DNA of 64,000 bases, from positions 101,356,479 to 101,420,478 of the forward strand of contig CM045997.1 of NCBI GenBank assembly GCA_025175895.1, written 5' to 3'. Both the position numbers and the translations under genes were made by a program. The notes beneath the pieces were generated by a model. The model made no database searches, had not been told where the DNA came from, and saw only the letters and a list, made by a program, of their open reading frames with translations. The stretch comes from Wurfbainia villosa. Lineage: Eukaryota > Streptophyta > Magnoliopsida > Zingiberales > Zingiberaceae. Positions 60,124 to 64,000 of the stretch are shown here, piece after piece (within the stretch, counting starts at the first letter, position 1; each line of letters begins with the position of its first letter).

Positions 60124-61521
60124 TGTTGGTGCAATCGGCCCAGGTCACGATTGACCAGGACTCGAGTTTGACTCGAGTGATGTTTTGATGTTTCGACAAA
60201 AACATATGACAATGTAATTGTCATAGGGAAGTCCAAGTCTTGAGTACTTGGCATGGAAAGTCCAAGTGGGACACTTGGCATTTGGGAAAGTCCAAGTCTT
60301 GAGTACTTGGCATAGAAAGTCCAACATGGGTTGACAAGGAAAGTCCAAGCATGGTCTTGGCATGAGAATTCCAACATGGGTTGGCAAGAGAAAGTCCAAG
60401 TTTGAGTCTTGGCATGAGAAGTCCAAGGGGTTTGATATTGGCTGCGTAAAGTCCAAGCGGGAGTCTTGGCAGCATAAGACCAATGGTTGGCGGCGTAAAG
60501 TCCAAGCAGAGTCTTGGCGGCGTAAGTCCAATGTGCCTTGGCGGTGTAGACACCGTTAGCATGACATAGCCGACGGAAGCACCTGAAGGCTAGCGCGATG
60601 GATGAACAAGTCATGAATGACTTGGAGGGATCCGAGAGGCGTGATGCTGATGGAGGTGGCTAGAAGGCTTAGGTCTAGGCTAAGGGTGATCTAGCAAGTA
60701 TGGGGGAACCATACTTGAGTTAAAACCTCATGTGGTTTATTGCGGGTAATAGCCTAGCGATCATGCCATAGGTTAGCGATCGGTGATCGATGGCGATCGT
60801 GATCGTGTGATCAGTCGACTGGTGTTCAGTATTTCGGGCAAAAAATGGAGTCGAGACTCGACTGGTCGAGTGAAGGATCCATCAGTCGACTGATGGTCAT
60901 GATCAGTCGACTGATGAAGGTTCCGTTGGACTTATCCAGCGTGGATCTAGCCGTTGTCTTACGACAACAGTGGCATCAGTCGACTGATGGTCCCGATCAG
61001 TCGACTGATCGACTTTTTCCAGTACAGGTTGAAGCTATATATTGAGCTCGTGATGGAGGAAAAACAAAAGGGTTCTTTGAGGCGATTTGGGGCGAGTTGC
61101 TGCTGCAATTCAGGGTCTCCAAGTGCTACTCAATCAACCTAGCGATCAAGCATTCAAGAGCATTTGTAAAGTGTTTTCTTTACTAGTTTTGCTTTGTATT
61201 TCATTGTATTTGCTTGTAGCTATTTGTTTATTGTTGTAAACAATTGTAAGAGGTTTCTCCGCCTCCGACTCGTGTCGAGAAGGAGTTATTTCATAGTGGT
61301 GTGTGATTGGCATCGCTAGGGTTCGTACGAACCCGATCCGTGGAGTAGGAACCGTGTGGTTCCGAACCACGTTAAATCTTCGTGTCTTTGTGTGTGCTTG
61401 TCCATTTCATTATTGTATTATATCTATATTCCGCTGTGCTAACGAAATTGTAGACACGAACGCGAAAGAATTCCATTGACACTATTGACCCCCCCTCTAG
61501 CGTTCCAAACGATCCCTAACA
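60124..61521 (+). repeat. 3' LTR of element H (right outer LTR)
   Basis: Very similar to 55023-56506, with indels in the palindrome region: about 60-70 bp holding two CAGTCGACTG copies in the 5' LTR are absent here around 60730. Hairpin array 60225-60550, palindromes 60817-61015, TATA 'gctatatattg' (61033). It ends CCTAACA next to ACGAA. Confidence 0.92.
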
Positions 61522-62825
61522 ACGAATACTCAATTCATCGCCAAATTAGCGACGAATACAGTATTCGTCGCTAATTATAATTACCAATGAAAAAATTTCC
61601 GTCGCTAAATTTATCGCTAAATTCTGTGACGAAATTTATTTTTCGTCGCAAAATTGGCGACGAAAAATAAATTTGTTGTCAAATTAGCGACGAATATAAA
61701 TTCATCGTAAAGTTCATAATTCTCGTTGTGCCAAATAATTAAAATTGTCCGATGAAAATCTTTCGTCGCCAAATTCATTGCAAAAATTGGAAACGAAATA
61801 ATAGTTCGTTGCGAATTGTCGCAACGAGTTTTAGATTCATTGCCAATTTGCAACGAAAACATATTTGGTTGCAAAATTTTGCAACGAATTCATAATTCGT
61901 TACAAATTTTTGCAACGAAAATGTAATTTGTTGCAAAATTTGCAACGAAAATGTAGTTCATTGCAAAATTTGCATTGAAAATGTAATTCGTTATAAAATT
62001 TACAATGAAAAAAATTCGTTACAAATTTACAACGAAAAAAATTCGTTGCAAAATTTACAATGACAAAAATTCATTATAAAAAAATTCGTTGCAACGAAAA
62101 TGTAGTTCGTTGCAAAATTTGCATTGAAAATGTAATTCGTTATAAAATTTACAATGAAAAAAATTCGTTACAAATTTACAACGAAAAAAATTCGTTGCAA
62201 AATTTACAATGAAAAAAATTCGTTATGAAAAGAATTTTTTTCATTGTTGCAACGAATTTACAATGAAAAAAATTCGTTGCAAAATTTTCATTGTAAATTT
62301 ACAACGAAAATGTAATTCGTTATAAAATTTTGCAAAGAATTCATAATTCGTTACAAATTTTTGCAACAAAAATGTAATTTGTTGCAAAATTTGCAACGAA
62401 AATGTAGTTAGTTGCAAAATTTGCATTGAAAATGTAATTCGTTATAAAATTTACAATGAAAAAAATTACAACGAAATTAACAATGAAAAAAATTTCGTTG
62501 CAAATAATTCGCCGTCAAATTCTGCAACGAAAAATAAAAATTCATCGTCAAATTACAACGAATAATATTTTCGTTGCAAATTTCGTTGCCAAATTTGACA
62601 ACGAATATTGCTTTTCGTCGCCAAATTTGACAAAGAAAAATGTATTCGTTTCCAAATTTAGCGACGAATCTTGATTTTCGTCGCCAAATATGCGACGAAA
62701 AATAAATTCATCGCCAAAATCTAATAAACATATTTCCACGAATAAAATTAAATTTGGCGACAAATTTATTTTTCGTCGCAAATTTGGCGACGAAAATCAA
62801 GATTCGTCGCCAAATTTTTCAAGAT
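61522..62825. repeat. CACTA-type subterminal array, second element
   Basis: Dense direct and inverted copies of TTAGCGACGAAT and of a drifted form TTGCAACGAAAATGTAATTC. It continues, once the composite insertion is removed, from 49680-49726. A block starting 'gcattgaaaatgtaattcg' occurs three times (about 61972, 62130, 62422) with similar flanks, so ~150-bp segments were duplicated locally. The family resembles the GGTCGCTAAT array of the Pack-CACTA but has a different consensus. No CACTA terminus was found at its right side. Confidence 0.8.
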
Positions 62826-63045
62826 CAGTCGACTGACAAATACATCAGTCAAATGAATATATGACGATTCGAGATCGGCTACCAAAGGTTACGTGACATA
62901 CTCTGATGTAATGGCGTTATTTGCTAGTGAGTAGTCATCGCTCGCGATTCCATTTAAAAGATCTGTAGGCTGCTACGGTATCGTCAGTTGATTGATCATG
63001 TTGATCAGTTGACTGATGTCATGTATTAGTCGACTGATGCATCTA
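62826..63045. other. 220-bp block with CAGTCGACTG palindromes inside the array
   Basis: Non-array sequence interrupting the CACTA array. It starts near 'agatcagtcgactgac' and ends 'tagtcgactgatgcatcta', with further variants (CAGTTGACTG, CAGTTGATTG) between. No LTR ends, gene or clear duplication were seen. Array sequence returns at about 63047 (TTTGCAACGAAAATAG). Confidence 0.6.
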
Positions 63046-63270
63046 ATTTTGCAACGAAAATAGTATTTTCGTTGCAAATTTGGAAAAAACATATTTTTAT
63101 AGATTATCTTTTTTTTTCCTGTTTTACAACAAACACACAATAATATTAACAAATTTAGATATCAAACTTTAATACGGAATTAATATATATATAACAAACC
63201 TAAACTAACTTACAAATACATAAATACCGTATATCATAAGTCAAGTAACATTTAAATACAATAAATACAT
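63046..63270. other. End of array and AT-rich 3' flank of the gene fragment
   Basis: One more inverted array pair (63047-63085), then AT-rich sequence with no gene. It is probably the 3' untranslated region of the fragment at 63271-63565, read on the minus strand. Confidence 0.5.
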
Positions 63271-63565
63271 TTAAATGTAACCACCACCATCACCATCATC
63301 ATCAAAAAATACATCATCATTGTCTCCATGACAGGGATCAGGAGGAGGAGTAGATCCAAAAGGAGAAAGTTGACTTGAACTAGACGTTAATTGAAGATGT
63401 TGCATGATGAACATTTATTGCCTTTGAAATTCGTTCATCTTTTCATTTAAGTCTTGTACTTTCTGAGCGTTTTCTCTCGATTCAGTTTCTTTCTACGCTA
63501 GTAACTCCCTCAAATGATTAACCTCTTCGGTTAATTGAATTACTTGTGCTTTTGATGTGGGGGAG
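63271..63565 (-). pseudogene. C-terminal fragment of a CACTA accessory protein (Ptta/En/Spm, PF03004-like)
   Basis: Reading on the minus strand from about 63565 gives KAQVIQLTEEVNHLRELLA, a stop, KETESRENAQKVQDLNEKMN, a second stop, MFIMQHLQLTSSSSQLSPFG, STPPPDPCHGDNDD, an acidic/Gly tail and TAA at 63271-63273. A coiled coil followed by a Ser/Pro-rich and acidic tail is typical of the C-termini of PF03004-type CACTA proteins. The family call rests on this general pattern only. The two in-frame stops (TAG, TAA) fit C-to-T changes in CAG and CAA. The upstream part is cut off at about 63566. Confidence 0.55.
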
Positions 63566-64000
63566 TGATGCGCACGGACGTGACCTCAAATCTCGCGACG
63601 GATACCGTCGAGGACTCAAAGCGCGTGCTTGCGCTCAATGCCCGCAAGTGCACGGATGTCGTCAAGTAATAAAGATTATCGATCCCACAGGGACTGGGAT
63701 TCGAATACCAATGTACTCAGTGGTTGTAATTGTTCGGACGCGATCTCTAAGAGGTTTCGATTGGTGAGGGCTGTCGGTGGACTCTACTCTGTACGGTGTC
63801 ATACGGAGGAGGAAAAGAGTGTGCCTAGGTCTTCAAAGGTGATTCTAGGACTTCGGTTTCGCTTGTGTATCACAGAACAATGTTGTCAATTGGCGTTGTT
63901 TAGACGTTTACCTACGATTTTGTGGAAGAGACATCATACACTCTCCCACAGAGCCGCCGCATTCACCGGGAGCTATCTCTGCCTAAAAAGATGGGATAGA
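63566..64000. repeat. Probable LTR or other dispersed repeat, cut by the window end
   Basis: The composition changes sharply to GC-richer, CpG-containing sequence at TGATGCGCACGGACG. The string 'aagattatcgatcccacag' followed by 'ggactggg' resembles a repeat common in plant retrotransposons. No gene was recognised. It may be an LTR inserted in the preceding gene fragment, since TG lies at the junction. Confidence 0.4.

Larger units (their letters stand above)
49727..61521. mobile_element. Back-to-back composite of two Sirevirus-type elements within one target duplication
   Basis: The outer ends are two LTRs in opposite orientation: 49727-51095 (minus) and 60124-61521 (plus). Each has a polypurine tract on its inner side, so both are 3' LTRs and both outer termini are U5 ends (TAACA read outward). 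The same 5 bp, ACGAA, flank the pair (49722-49726 and 61522-61526) in what was continuous array DNA. The left half (G, minus) has a 3' LTR, a 3' region and a PF20167-like gene. The right half (H, plus) is a full gag-only element starting exactly at its U3 terminus at 55023. H has no target duplication of its own (ACTCT versus ACGAA). Confidence 0.8.

Noticed and set aside
49727..61521. Simple inversion by recombination between two inverted LTRs
   Set aside because: Such recombination inverts the inside but keeps the outer termini, so it cannot turn an outer U3 end into a U5 end. The junction also lies exactly at an LTR terminus.

Overview
This window is plant nuclear DNA, and about nine tenths of it is nested transposable elements. 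The sequence shows Copia/Sirevirus-type and Ty3/Gypsy LTR retrotransposons primed by initiator tRNA-Met, CACTA (En/Spm) DNA transposons, long AT-rich spacers, and one GC-rich intronless host gene. That compact GC-rich gene hints at a monocot, but the sequence alone does not fix the species.

Layout. 1-8836: three retrotransposon pieces side by side. A is a minus-strand gag-only element, B a plus-strand 3' remnant and C a minus-strand 5' remnant. 8887-13129: a complete non-autonomous CACTA element with a TCT target duplication. It carries a captured, intron-containing fragment of a glycerophosphodiester phosphodiesterase (GDPD) gene. 13133-15250: the only host-gene island, with a DOG1-domain gene on the minus strand (14239-14898). 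15250-19010: spacer, a roughly 40-bp minisatellite and fragments of LTR ends. 19011-47337: an old plus-strand element, D, carrying a two-exon gene that resembles the plant transposon protein family PF20167. D is split by a Gypsy element (20677-36763, TSD GCATG) and by a Copia/Sirevirus element F (38083-45281, TSD GTAGA). The Gypsy left LTR is itself split by the gag-only element E (21975-27949). 47338-49726 and 61522-63270: remains of CACTA transposase and array sequence, split at ACGAA by a composite back-to-back element (49727-61521). 63271-63565: a second CACTA gene fragment. 63566-64000: probably an unrelated LTR.

How the parts relate. A, C, E and H (H is the plus half of the composite) share LTR type, primer-binding site and multiple polypurine tracts. 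They show gag sequence but no pol, so they look like non-autonomous gag-only members of a Sirevirus family. F carries gag, integrase and reverse transcriptase and resembles an autonomous relative, although it is now broken. The LTRs repeat one plan: an array of 30-45 bp hairpin-forming modules, then a cluster of the palindromic decamer CAGTCGACTG, then a TATA-like box. The decamer also occurs in D, upstream of the PF20167-like genes and inside the CACTA array. This shared palindrome code and the back-to-back composite element are the most unusual things here.

Only the DOG1-like gene looks like an intact host protein-coding gene. Every transposon gene examined carries a stop, frameshift, truncation or lost key residue. 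All homology calls are by eye; no searches were run.
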